Positions 1 through 7,232 of a stretch of DNA of 13,371 nt are shown in pieces (positions within the stretch are counted from its first letter, which is position 1; each line of letters starts with the position of its first letter). The DNA comes from Actinomycetes bacterium (GTDB taxonomy: Bacteria; Actinomycetota; Acidimicrobiia; Acidimicrobiales; Palsa-688), in assembly GCA_021827225.1 (NCBI GenBank), contig JAKAXG010000045.1, forward strand, positions 1-13,371, written 5' to 3'. The notes beneath the pieces were generated by a model. The model saw only the letters and a list, made by a program, of their open reading frames with translations. It did no database searches and had not been told where the DNA came from. The position numbers and the translations under genes were made by a program.

Positions 1-767
1 ACCTGAACCAGCCGATCGTGGGCATGGCCGCCACCCCCGACGGTCACGGCTACTGGCTGGTGGCCGCCGACGGCGGCGTCTTCTCCTTCGGCGACGCCGC
101 CTTCCACGGCTCCACCGGCGGACAGCGCCTGAACCAGCCCATCGTCGGCATGGCGGCAACCCCCAGTGGCCACGGCTACTGGCTGGCGGCGGCCGACGGC
201 GGGATCTTCGCCTACGGCGACGCCGGCTATCACGGCTCGACCGGCGGACAGCGCCTGACCGCTCCGGTGGTGGCACTGTCGCGGACACCCAGCGGCCACG
301 GCTACTGGCTGGCCGCCGCCGACGGAGGCGTGTTCAGCTTCGGTGACGCCGCCTTCCAGGGCAGCGCCTCACCCGAGGCCACCGGGACGCAGGTCGCCGC
401 CATGGCGTCCGCGCCCACCGGCAGCGGCTACTGGCTGGCCACCGCCCCCGCCCCGCCGCCCCCCGGGGGCCAGAACGTGCAGGCCGCGTCCGGGCCCAAC
501 GGCACGCCCATGGGCACCTTCGGTGTCACCTGCTACGACAACCACGGCTACACGGCTAGCGGCGCCTACACCAGCAGCCAGACGGTGGCCGTCGACCCGT
601 CGGTCATCCCCCTCGGCACCCACATCTACATCGCCGGCGTCGGGGAACGCATCGCCCAGGACACCGGCGGTGCCATCAAAGGCAACCGCCTCGACATCTG
701 GGAGCCCACCTACCAGGACTGCATGAACTGGGGCTACCAGAACCGCGAGGTCTGGCGGCAGGGCTGA
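1..767 (+). CDS. Secreted cell-wall protein with propeller-type repeats and C-terminal 3D (MltA/Sps-like) domain, 5' truncated
   Basis: The reading frame is open from the window edge (first full codon at 3), so the start and any signal peptide lie outside. What remains is three full 42-residue repeats of the type [30 protein letters not shown] and a fourth cut short, then a Pro/Gly linker (about nt 445-475). The last ~85 residues form a 3D domain, named for three conserved Asp. These are visible at nt 594-596 ([12 protein letters not shown]), 660-662 (QDTGG) and 693-695 (NRLDIW). The 3D fold is shared with MltA-type lytic transglycosylases and the Firmicute Sps/YocH proteins, so peptidoglycan binding or cleavage outside the cell is the likely role. 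The repeats resemble the propeller-like units common in Acidimicrobiales surface proteins. Family assignment is firm; enzymatic activity is inferred. Confidence 0.85.
   Translation, partial: LNQPIVGMAATPDGHGYWLVAADGGVFSFGDAAFHGSTGGQRLNQPIVGMAATPSGHGYWLAAADGGIFAYGDAGYHGSTGGQRLTAPVVALSRTPSGHGYWLAAADGGVFSFGDAAFQGSASPEATGTQVAAMASAPTGSGYWLATAPAPPPPGGQNVQAASGPNGTPMGTFGVTCYDNHGYTASGAYTSSQTVAVDPSVIPLGTHIYIAGVGERIAQDTGGAIKGNRLDIWEPTYQDCMNWGYQNREVWRQG
2..450 (+). repeat. 126-bp coding tandem repeats (3 full units plus a decayed fourth)
   Basis: Units begin at 2, 128 and 254, each opening with CCTGA(A/C)C, and a degenerate fourth starts near 380. Period is 126 bp (42 codons), so the array stays in frame. 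Units 1 and 2 are the most alike (shared start CCTGAACCAGCC); unit 3 has diverged at its head. The array continues upstream beyond the window. These are protein repeats, not CRISPR. Confidence 0.9.
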
Positions 768-794
768 CACAACCGGGAGGGCGGCGGGCGGCCG

Positions 795-800
795 TAGGCT
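795..800 (+). promoter_or_regulatory. Putative -10 element (TAGGCT) of hemH, leaderless
   Basis: TAGGCT lies 7 nt before the GTG start at 808, and no purine-rich Shine-Dalgarno sequence intervenes (gcgcgcc). This spacing puts the transcription start at or next to the start codon, the arrangement of actinobacterial leaderless genes. No clear -35 was seen. Confidence 0.5.
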
Positions 801-807
801 GCGCGCC

Positions 808-1758
808 GTGAAGTTCGACGCCATCCTCCTGCTGTCCTTCGGCGGACCGGACGGGCCCGACGACGTGAGGCCGTTCCTGGCCAACGTCCTGCGGGGCCGT
901 CCGGTACCCGCCGCCCGGGTCGAGGAGGTGGCGGCCAACTACCTGCGCTTCGGCGGCCGCAGCCCCATCAACGACCAGAACCGGGCCCTCCTCGCCGCCC
1001 TCCGGGCGCGGAGCGACCGGCCCGTGTACTGGGGCAACCGCAACTGGCATCCGTTGCTGGCCGACACCGTGGCGAGAATGCGCGACGACGGCATCGGACG
1101 CGCCGCTGTGTTCGCCACGTCGGCCTATTCGTCCTACAGCGGCTGCCGGCAGTACATCGAGGACATGGACGCCGCCCGGGCGGCGGTCGGCACCGGGGCC
1201 CCGGAGCTGGTGAAGGTCCGCCCCTTCTACGACCATCCGGGGTTCTTCGCCCCTCTGGCCGAGGGCCTGGCCGCCGCGGTGCAAGACGCCGGCGGGGACG
1301 CCCCGGTGTTCATGTCGGCCCACAGCATCCCCCAGGCGATGGCCGCCACCTGCGACTACGAGACGCAGCTGGCGGAGACGGCGGCGAGGATCGCCGCCAT
1401 GGCCGGCGTGGAGGACCGGAGGTGGCGCCAGGTGTACCAGAGCCGCTCCGGCCCGCCGACGCAGCCGTGGCTGGGGCCGGACATCCTCCAGGCCATCGCG
1501 GAACTGCCGGCGGGCACCGGCTCGCTCGTCGTCGCGCCCATAGGCTTCGTGTCGGACCACATGGAGGTGGTCTTCGACCTCGACACCCAGGCCTCGGCGG
1601 CCGCCGCCGAGCGGGGCATCCGCATGGTGCGCAGCGCCACTCCCGGCAGCTCCCCTCGGTTCGCGTCGATGGTGATCGACCTGGTGGAGGAGCTGGAAGC
1701 GGCCGGCGGCCGGCCGGCGTGGTGCCATCAGGGGTGCTGCCCGGGCCCGTCCCGGTAG
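808..1758 (+). CDS. hemH: Ferrochelatase (coproporphyrin ferrochelatase, CpfC/HemH type)
   Basis: This 316-residue protein inserts ferrous iron into a porphyrin late in haem synthesis; in Actinobacteria the usual substrate is coproporphyrin III. The N-terminus has the family signature LLLSFGGPDGPDDVRPFL, followed by FGGRSPIN, TSAYSSYSGCRQY and the active-site MSAHSIP (His172). PIGFVSDHMEVVFDLD supplies the second catalytic residue, Glu253, in the HxEV motif. Length is normal. Cys113 and C-terminal Cys306/310/311 are candidate ligands for the [2Fe-2S] cluster known in some actinobacterial ferrochelatases, but the spacing was not compared with a structure. The GTG start is chosen because the family N-terminus begins immediately there and TAGGCT sits 7 nt upstream. 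Its TAG stop forms part of the next gene's putative -10 element. Confidence 0.95.
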   Translation: MKFDAILLLSFGGPDGPDDVRPFLANVLRGRPVPAARVEEVAANYLRFGGRSPINDQNRALLAALRARSDRPVYWGNRNWHPLLADTVARMRDDGIGRAAVFATSAYSSYSGCRQYIEDMDAARAAVGTGAPELVKVRPFYDHPGFFAPLAEGLAAAVQDAGGDAPVFMSAHSIPQAMAATCDYETQLAETAARIAAMAGVEDRRWRQVYQSRSGPPTQPWLGPDILQAIAELPAGTGSLVVAPIGFVSDHMEVVFDLDTQASAAAAERGIRMVRSATPGSSPRFASMVIDLVEELEAAGGRPAWCHQGCCPGPSR

Positions 1759-1761
1759 ATT
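1756..1761 (+). promoter_or_regulatory. Putative -10 element (TAGATT) overlapping the hemH stop codon
   Basis: TAGATT starts on the hemH TAG stop and ends 6 nt before the GTG at 1768, with no Shine-Dalgarno sequence. It suggests that the acyl-CoA dehydrogenase gene has its own leaderless transcript despite sitting 9 nt behind hemH. Confidence 0.5.
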
Positions 1762-1767
1762 CGCGTC

Positions 1768-2952
1768 GTGAGCACTGAAGACGTGGTGGCGGCCCGGCGC
1801 GACAAGACCATGGCGGAGCTCGACCAGCTCCTGGAGCGGCGGCGGCCCGACGCCAGGGCGAGCGTGCTGGGCGCCGGAAGCGACGACCTGGAGACCGGCC
1901 GCCGGTACCTGGCCGTGCTGGCGGCGGGCGGCTACGCCGTCCCGTCGTGGCCGGTCGAGCACGGCGGCATGGGTCTGGCCGGCGAGGAGGCCGGCGCCGT
2001 CCGCTCGGCCCTGTCCGCCTTCGAGGCCCCCGACCTGTACCCGTGGATGGTGGGGCTGGACCTGATCGGCCCGACCATCCTGGTGCACGGCAACGAGGAG
2101 CAGAAGGCCCGCTGGCTGCCGGGGATCCGCAGCGGGGAGGAGATCTGGTGCCAGATGTTCTCCGAGCCCGACGCCGGTTCGGACCTGGCCGGGCTGAAGG
2201 CCCGGGCCGCCCGCGACGGTGACGGCTGGCGGGTGAGCGGGTCGAAGGTCTGGACGTCCCGGGCGCACTACTCCAAGTGGGGCCTGCTGCTGGCCCGCTT
2301 CGACACGTCGCTGCCCAAGCACAAGGGGATCGTGGCGTTCGGGCTGGACCTGGAGGCGCCCGGGGTCACGGTGAAACCGCTGGTGCAGATGAACCGGGAC
2401 GCCCACTTCAACGAGGTGTTCATGGACGACGTGTGGATCCCCGACTCGGACCGCATCGGCGAGCCCGGCGAGGGGTGGCGGGTGGCGTTGACCTGCCTCA
2501 CCTTCGAGCGGGGGTCGCTGGGCGGTGGGCTGGGGGTGCGCGAGGACCAGGTGCTCCGCCTGGGCCGCATGGTGGCACCCGAGGACCCGGTGGCCCGGGA
2601 CGAGTGGGCCCGCCGGATGGCCGACTACCAGGTGATCCGCATGACCGAGCTGCGCTCGGAGGAGGCCCGCAAGGCCGGGCGGCCGCCGGGGCCGGAGGAC
2701 TCGGGCTCGAAGCTGCGGGGGACGGCCATGATCAAGAAGCTGGCCGGCCTGGCCATGAGGGTGGAGGGTCCGGCGGCCGCCGCCAACGACGGTGAGGCCG
2801 ACGAGTGGCTGAACATGTTCCTGGTCAGCCCGTCGTTGTCCATCCGGGGCGGCACCGACGAGATCCAGCGCAACATCCTGGGCGAACGGGTGCTGGGGCT
2901 GCCGCCCGAACCGCGGGTGGACAAGGACAAGCCCTTCTCCGAGACGACCTAG
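1768..2952 (+). CDS. Acyl-CoA dehydrogenase family flavoprotein (FadE-like)
   Basis: This 394-residue protein has the acyl-CoA dehydrogenase order: helical N-domain with PVEHGGMGL (62-70), middle beta-domain with the FAD/substrate motif CQMFSEPDAGSDLAGL (128-143) and W-x-V-SGSKVWTS (154-164), and C-terminal helices ending RGGTDEIQRNILGERVLGLP (360-379). It should oxidise an acyl-CoA to the 2-enoyl-CoA and pass electrons to ETF. The position of the catalytic Glu in medium-chain enzymes (before GT in that last motif) is Gly here. Glu247 in TFERGSL aligns by eye with the alternative base of isovaleryl- and long-chain enzymes. Substrate is unknown. The gene follows hemH by 9 nt and precedes the GNAT gene by 7 nt. 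A leaderless GTG start is supported by TAGATT just upstream. Confidence 0.88.
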   Translation: MSTEDVVAARRDKTMAELDQLLERRRPDARASVLGAGSDDLETGRRYLAVLAAGGYAVPSWPVEHGGMGLAGEEAGAVRSALSAFEAPDLYPWMVGLDLIGPTILVHGNEEQKARWLPGIRSGEEIWCQMFSEPDAGSDLAGLKARAARDGDGWRVSGSKVWTSRAHYSKWGLLLARFDTSLPKHKGIVAFGLDLEAPGVTVKPLVQMNRDAHFNEVFMDDVWIPDSDRIGEPGEGWRVALTCLTFERGSLGGGLGVREDQVLRLGRMVAPEDPVARDEWARRMADYQVIRMTELRSEEARKAGRPPGPEDSGSKLRGTAMIKKLAGLAMRVEGPAAAANDGEADEWLNMFLVSPSLSIRGGTDEIQRNILGERVLGLPPEPRVDKDKPFSETT

Positions 2953-2959
2953 CCCGGCC

Positions 2960-3496
2960 ATGGAACTCCGCCCGGCCGAGCCGTCCGACGCGCTCGACGT
3001 GGCCCGCGTCCACGTGCGCTCGTGGCAGGCCGCCTACCGGGGGTTGCTGCCGGCGGACTTCCTCGCCTCTCTGGACCCGCAGCGCCGGGCCCGCTCCTAC
3101 ACCTTCGGGGAGGACTCGGCGGACTCCCCCTTCACCGTCCTGGCGGTGCGCGACGGGCGGCCGTGCGGGTTCGCCACCACCGGGCCGGCCCGCCCCCCGG
3201 GGCAGGCGGGCGTCGGCGAGCTGTACGCCATCTACGTCGACCCCGACGACTGGGGCAGCGGAGCCGGCCGGGTCCTGATCGGCGCGGCCCGCGACCGGCT
3301 GGGCCGCCTGGGCTTCACCGAGGCGGTGCTGTGGGTGCTGGAGGGCAACGCCCGGGCGGAACGCTTCTACCGGGCGGACGGCTGGGCGCCCGACGGCGGC
3401 CGGCGGGTCGAGCGGCTGGGCGGGGCCTGGCAGGAGAGCGGCCGGGTCGCCGACCCGGTGGTGCTTCCCGAGCTGCGCTACCGCCGGCCGCTCTAG
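2960..3496 (+). CDS. GNAT-family N-acetyltransferase
   Basis: This 178-residue single-domain GNAT transfers an acetyl group from acetyl-CoA to an unknown amine. The N-terminus MELRPAEPSDALDVARVHVRSW is the usual beta1-alpha1 opening. The acetyl-CoA pyrophosphate loop is IYVDPDDWGSGAGRVLI (91-107), where WGSGAG fits the R/Q-x-x-G-x-G/A motif. Motif B is LEGNARAERFYRADGW (127-142). The ATG lies 7 nt behind the acyl-CoA dehydrogenase stop with no good Shine-Dalgarno sequence, so translation is probably coupled. Its TAG stop is only 4 bp from the stop of the convergent deacetylase. The actual substrate cannot be read from sequence. Confidence 0.88.
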   Translation: MELRPAEPSDALDVARVHVRSWQAAYRGLLPADFLASLDPQRRARSYTFGEDSADSPFTVLAVRDGRPCGFATTGPARPPGQAGVGELYAIYVDPDDWGSGAGRVLIGAARDRLGRLGFTEAVLWVLEGNARAERFYRADGWAPDGGRRVERLGGAWQESGRVADPVVLPELRYRRPL

Positions 3497-3500
3497 GCGC

Positions 3501-4211
3501 CTACTCCGAGGTGTCCATGCGGCGGAACCCCTCGGCCAGGGCCCCGTCGGGCAGGCCGGCGCGCCGGGCCTGCGCCGTCAGCCAGCCCCGCATCCGCTCC
3601 TCCAGCGTCCCGTCCCGGTCGGTCTCCTGGCTCACATGGCAGCGCAGGGCGTCGAGCTTCTTGTCGAAGGTGGCGGTCACGTCGACGTAGGTGTCGGGCG
3701 CCGGGCCCCCCATCAGCCACACCTCCGACACCACGTGGGCGTCGAGCCCGTCGGCGGCCAGCTCCGGGAAGGCGAACTGGTTGCGGGAGTCCGGGTACAC
3801 GGCGCAGAGGGCGGCCTCCCCGGCGGCCAGATGGTCGGGGTGGCTGGCGAACACCCGGTCGTAGTTGCGCTCCGGCGACTGGCACACCACCCGCTGGGGT
3901 CTCACCTGGCGGATCACCCGGGCCAGGTCGCGGCGCAGGTCCATGGTCACCTCCAACCGCCCGTCGGGGTACCCGAGGAACACGACGTCGGTCACGCCGA
4001 GCACGGCGGCCGCCGCCGTCTGCTCCTGCCGGCGGATGCCGCCGATGCGCTCGCGCGGCACCGTCGGGTCGAAGCCGCCGGCGTCGCCGTCGGTGATGAT
4101 GCAGTAGGTCACCTCCGAGCCCGATGCGGTCCACGACGCCACGGACCCCCCGGTGCCGAAGTCGACGTCGTCGGGGTGGGCGGTGATGACGAGGATTCGC
4201 GACGGAGTCAT
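3501..4211 (-). CDS. LmbE/PIG-L family deacetylase (MshB/Bca-like zinc hydrolase)
   Basis: This 236-residue protein opens with [22 protein letters not shown], whose AHPDD (11-15) supplies two of the zinc ligands and the catalytic Asp of the LmbE/PIG-L fold. The third ligand is in [11 protein letters not shown] (123-133). ITDGDAGG (39-46) and the [10 protein letters not shown] block (78-87) are also typical. Relatives deacetylate GlcNAc-inositol in mycothiol synthesis (MshB), remove malyl/acetyl groups (Bca, BshB) or act on antibiotics. The protein is shorter than typical MshB (~290-300 residues), so I do not assign the mycothiol role. The start is ATG with TACCTT 8 nt upstream and no Shine-Dalgarno sequence. 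It is divergent from ahcY. Confidence 0.88.
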   Translation of the reverse strand: MTPSRILVITAHPDDVDFGTGGSVASWTASGSEVTYCIITDGDAGGFDPTVPRERIGGIRRQEQTAAAAVLGVTDVVFLGYPDGRLEVTMDLRRDLARVIRQVRPQRVVCQSPERNYDRVFASHPDHLAAGEAALCAVYPDSRNQFAFPELAADGLDAHVVSEVWLMGGPAPDTYVDVTATFDKKLDALRCHVSQETDRDGTLEERMRGWLTAQARRAGLPDGALAEGFRRMDTSE

Positions 4212-4219
4212 GGCTTCGG

Positions 4220-4225
4220 AAGGTA
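4220..4225 (-). promoter_or_regulatory. Putative -10 element (TACCTT, minus strand) of the LmbE-family gene
   Basis: Read on the minus strand, TACCTT is followed by 8 nt and the ATG at 4211. It matches the TAnnnT pattern and spacing seen before other genes here, pointing to a leaderless transcript. Confidence 0.4.
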
Positions 4226-4239
4226 CCGGGACGGGCGTC

Positions 4240-4245
4240 TATTGT
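4240..4245 (+). promoter_or_regulatory. Putative -10 element (TATTGT) of ahcY
   Basis: TATTGT, within TCTATTGTTGAAG, is one of very few A/T-rich words in the region and would start transcription near 4252. That leaves about 100 nt of untranslated leader before ahcY, unlike the leaderless neighbours. No convincing -35 was seen. Confidence 0.4.
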
Positions 4246-4251
4246 TGAAGG

Positions 4252-4354
4252 TGCCGGGCTGACCAGATGGGAAGGGCTTGAAGGCCCCAGCCTGGAGGAT
4301 CCCGCTTCGGCGCGTCCGGTCCTCCCTTTTTCCCGGAAAAATTCTAGGAGCCGA
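4252..4354 (+). promoter_or_regulatory. Structured ahcY leader, candidate attenuator or riboswitch
   Basis: The leader can fold as nested stems: GGCTG (4257-4261) with CAGCC (4288-4292), enclosing GGGC (4274-4277) with GCCC (4284-4287) and a 12-nt 5' bulge. A terminator-like hairpin follows (4294-4325) with T5. Then comes a dyad TTTTTCC-C-GGAAAAA (4327-4341) and the Shine-Dalgarno AGGAG (4346-4350), 4 nt before the ATG. CCAG (4263-4266) could pair with CTGG (4292-4295), invading the 5' arm of the terminator hairpin. TCCTCC (4320-4325) could pair either with GGAGGA or with the Shine-Dalgarno sequence. I do not recognise the cores of the SAH or SAM-IV riboswitches. Folding was done by eye, so function is inferred. 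Confidence 0.4.
4294..4331 (+). terminator. Terminator-like hairpin with U-tract inside the ahcY leader
   Basis: GGAGGA (4294-4299) pairs with TCCTCC (4320-4325). An inner CGC-TTCG-GCG tetraloop hairpin (4303-4312) sits inside, and CTTTTT follows at 4326-4331. It lies upstream of the gene rather than after one, so it suggests attenuation. The U-tract is also half of a palindrome with the following A-tract, so an operator is an alternative reading. Confidence 0.4.
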
Positions 4355-5800
<1,446 letters not shown>

Positions 5801-5812
5801 GGGGGGCTGACG

Positions 5813-6499
5813 GTGGGCGGTGTCGGGGCCTATCCGGGCACGTTCGACCCGCCCACCGTCGCCCACCTGGCGGTCGCCGAGGCGGCCTGGCGCCAGGGGG
5901 CGCTGACCCGGGTGGAGCTGGTGGTGTCGCGCCGGCCGCTCGGGAAGGCTCCCTCGGCCCCGTCGTTCGACGACCGGCTGGCCGTGCTGCGGGCGGTGGC
6001 GGCCAGCCGCCCGTGGCTGGACGTGACGGTGACCGACCGCCGCCTGATCGCCGAGGTGTGCGAGGGCTACTCGGCGGTGATCATGGGCCTGGACAAGTGG
6101 CACCAGGTGCTGGACCCGGCGTGGTACGGCGGGTCGTTGTCCGACCGGGACCGGGCGGTGGCCTCCCTGCCGACGGTGCTCCTGGCGCTGCGGGAGGGGT
6201 CCCCGCCGCCGTCATCGCTGCCGCCGGCGGTGCGGGTGCTGTCGGTACCGGCCGATCACCTGCCGGTGTCGTCCACCCTGGCCCGGGCCGGGCGGGTGGA
6301 GTGGATGGCCGAGGAGGCGGCCCGTTTCGACACCGACACCGGGGCGTGGAGCGATCCGGACCGCTACCTGCGGTGGTGCGCCGAGCGGGAGGCCCCCTGC
6401 GGGGCGGCACCCGGCCCCGCCGGCGGTGCCGCTAACCCGAAGCCGTCCCCGACTAGCCTCTCGCCGATGCCCGGCCGGACCAACCCACCCGAGGAGTGA
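5813..6499 (+). CDS. NadD/CoaD-like nucleotidyltransferase (HIGH superfamily), exact substrate unknown
   Basis: This 228-residue protein begins YPGTFDPPTVAHLAVAEAA (7-25), the nucleotide-binding motif of the NadD/CoaD superfamily, with TVAH in place of the usual TxGH/HxGH. MGLDKWHQVL (91-100) resembles the G-x-D-x-W region of NadD, and LPVSSTLAR (150-158) matches the C-terminal SST/R signature. Transfer of an adenylyl or cytidylyl group is likely, but motif details fit no textbook enzyme fully, so NadD activity is not claimed. Residues from about 195 are Pro/Gly-rich and look like a non-conserved tail. GGGGGG lies 6 nt before the GTG start. The gene is 12 nt behind ahcY, suggesting one operon, and its TGA overlaps the next gene's GTG. 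Confidence 0.72.
   Translation: MGGVGAYPGTFDPPTVAHLAVAEAAWRQGALTRVELVVSRRPLGKAPSAPSFDDRLAVLRAVAASRPWLDVTVTDRRLIAEVCEGYSAVIMGLDKWHQVLDPAWYGGSLSDRDRAVASLPTVLLALREGSPPPSSLPPAVRVLSVPADHLPVSSTLARAGRVEWMAEEAARFDTDTGAWSDPDRYLRWCAEREAPCGAAPGPAGGAANPKPSPTSLSPMPGRTNPPEE
6454..6459 (+). promoter_or_regulatory. Putative internal -10 element (TAGCCT) inside the nucleotidyltransferase 3' end
   Basis: TAGCCT is followed by 7 nt and an ATG at 6467. That ATG begins a 10-codon frame (MPGRTNPPEE) which is also the tail of the nucleotidyltransferase. Motif and spacing match the leaderless pattern of hemH. A transcript from here would carry the mini-ORF and then the overlapping small membrane protein gene. Confidence 0.4.
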
Positions 6500-6663
6500 C
6501 CCCGATCTACGCCGCCGGAGCGCTCCTCGTCGTCGCCCAGATCATGGGGATCTACGCGCTCATCACGCGGAAAGCCGACTTCATCTTCGCCATCGTCATG
6601 GCCGCCCTCCTGGTCTGCGCGGTGGTCCTGGGCGGCTACGGGGTGTACCACCGGCTCCACTAG
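6496..6663 (+). CDS. Small two-helix membrane protein, unknown function
   Basis: This 55-codon frame starts with GTG at 6496, overlapping the preceding TGA as GTGA, and ends with TAG at 6661. The product is almost wholly hydrophobic: helix 1 about residues 4-23 (IYAAGALLVVAQIMGIYALI), a charged turn TRKAD (24-28), and helix 2 about 29-51 ending GGYGVYHRLH. An upstream in-frame stop at 6454 and no other usable start fix the GTG. By the positive-inside rule the TRKAD loop should face the cytoplasm, with both ends outside. GAGGA directly abuts the start codon, so translation probably depends on re-initiation after the upstream stop. I recognise no family. The hydrophobic pattern, G/C third positions and clean overlap argue that it is real. 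Confidence 0.68.
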   Translation: MTPIYAAGALLVVAQIMGIYALITRKADFIFAIVMAALLVCAVVLGGYGVYHRLH

Positions 6664-6707
6664 CCGGCACCGAATATCGCTCGTGGCGCCCGCCGGCGCA
6701 CGCCACC

Positions 6708-7232
6708 ATGGAGGCGATGCCCCCCGCCCTCCGACTACGACCCTTTCGTCCGGCCGACCGCCCCGCCGCCCTGGCCGCCCACGACGCCCTCGTGGCCGAC
6801 AACTTCTCCTTCCTCCTCGATTACAGCCCCGGCGAGTCCTGGGCGGGCTACCTGGCCCGCCTGGACGACCACCGCCGGGGAGTCGGCGTCCCGGCCGACC
6901 GGGTGCCGAGCACCTTCCTGGCCGCCGTCACCGGCGTCGAGCTGGTGGGCCGGGTGTCCATCCGCCATCAACTGAACGAGTTCCTGGAGACGCTGGGGGG
7001 CCACATCGGCTACGCCGTTGTTCCGGCCCGACGGCGGCGCGGGTACGCCACCGAGATACTCCGCCAGTCCCTGGTGGTGGCCCGCTCGCTCGGCATCGAC
7101 CGGGTGCTGGTCACCTGCGACGACGACAACGTCGGGTCGGCCACGGTGATCGAGCGCTGCGGTGGGGTCCTCGAATCGGTGGTCCCGGACCCCGGTGGCG
7201 GGGCGCCGAAGAGGCGCTACTGGATCGACTGA
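6708..7232 (+). CDS. GNAT-family N-acetyltransferase (COG3981-like)
   Basis: This 174-residue acetyl-CoA-dependent acetyltransferase has the conserved core GGHIGYAVVPARRRRGYATEIL (97-118). There, RRRRGYA is the acetyl-CoA pyrophosphate loop. LGIDRVLVTCDDDNVGSATVIERCGGVLE (128-156) follows and is characteristic of a GNAT subgroup with members in Bacillus. The C-terminus KRRYWID is also typical. The substrate is unknown. The start is uncertain: ATG 6708 gives MEAMPPALRL, while ATG 6717 has GGAGG only 2 nt upstream. A possible -10 TATCGC lies at 6675-6680. The gene is monocistronic and faces the convergent crotonase gene across a repeat-rich gap. Confidence 0.85.
   Translation: MEAMPPALRLRPFRPADRPAALAAHDALVADNFSFLLDYSPGESWAGYLARLDDHRRGVGVPADRVPSTFLAAVTGVELVGRVSIRHQLNEFLETLGGHIGYAVVPARRRRGYATEILRQSLVVARSLGIDRVLVTCDDDNVGSATVIERCGGVLESVVPDPGGGAPKRRYWID

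Noticed and set aside
2..450. CRISPR-like regular repeats
   Set aside because: The period is 126 bp and fully coding. Neighbouring units are similar along their whole length with no unique spacers, and they encode protein repeats.
676..2961. 761-codon open frame on the minus strand opposite hemH and the acyl-CoA dehydrogenase gene
   Set aside because: It covers two well-supported plus-strand genes. Its product is rich in His, Arg, Gly and Pro with no recognisable motif, as expected for an antisense shadow of GC-rich coding DNA.
3501..4211. mshB (mycothiol deacetylase) assignment
   Set aside because: The zinc motifs fit the whole LmbE family. The protein is clearly shorter than MshB and no mycothiol genes are nearby.
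4252..4354. Known SAH or SAM riboswitch upstream of ahcY
   Set aside because: The conserved core sequences I know for SAH (GAGGAGCGCUGC-type) and SAM-IV elements are absent, so only a generic structured leader is reported.
6426..6707. Longer N-terminus for the second GNAT protein
   Set aside because: The upstream residues are low-complexity and overlap the nucleotidyltransferase tail and the small membrane protein in another frame. The GNAT fold begins at MPPALRLRPF.
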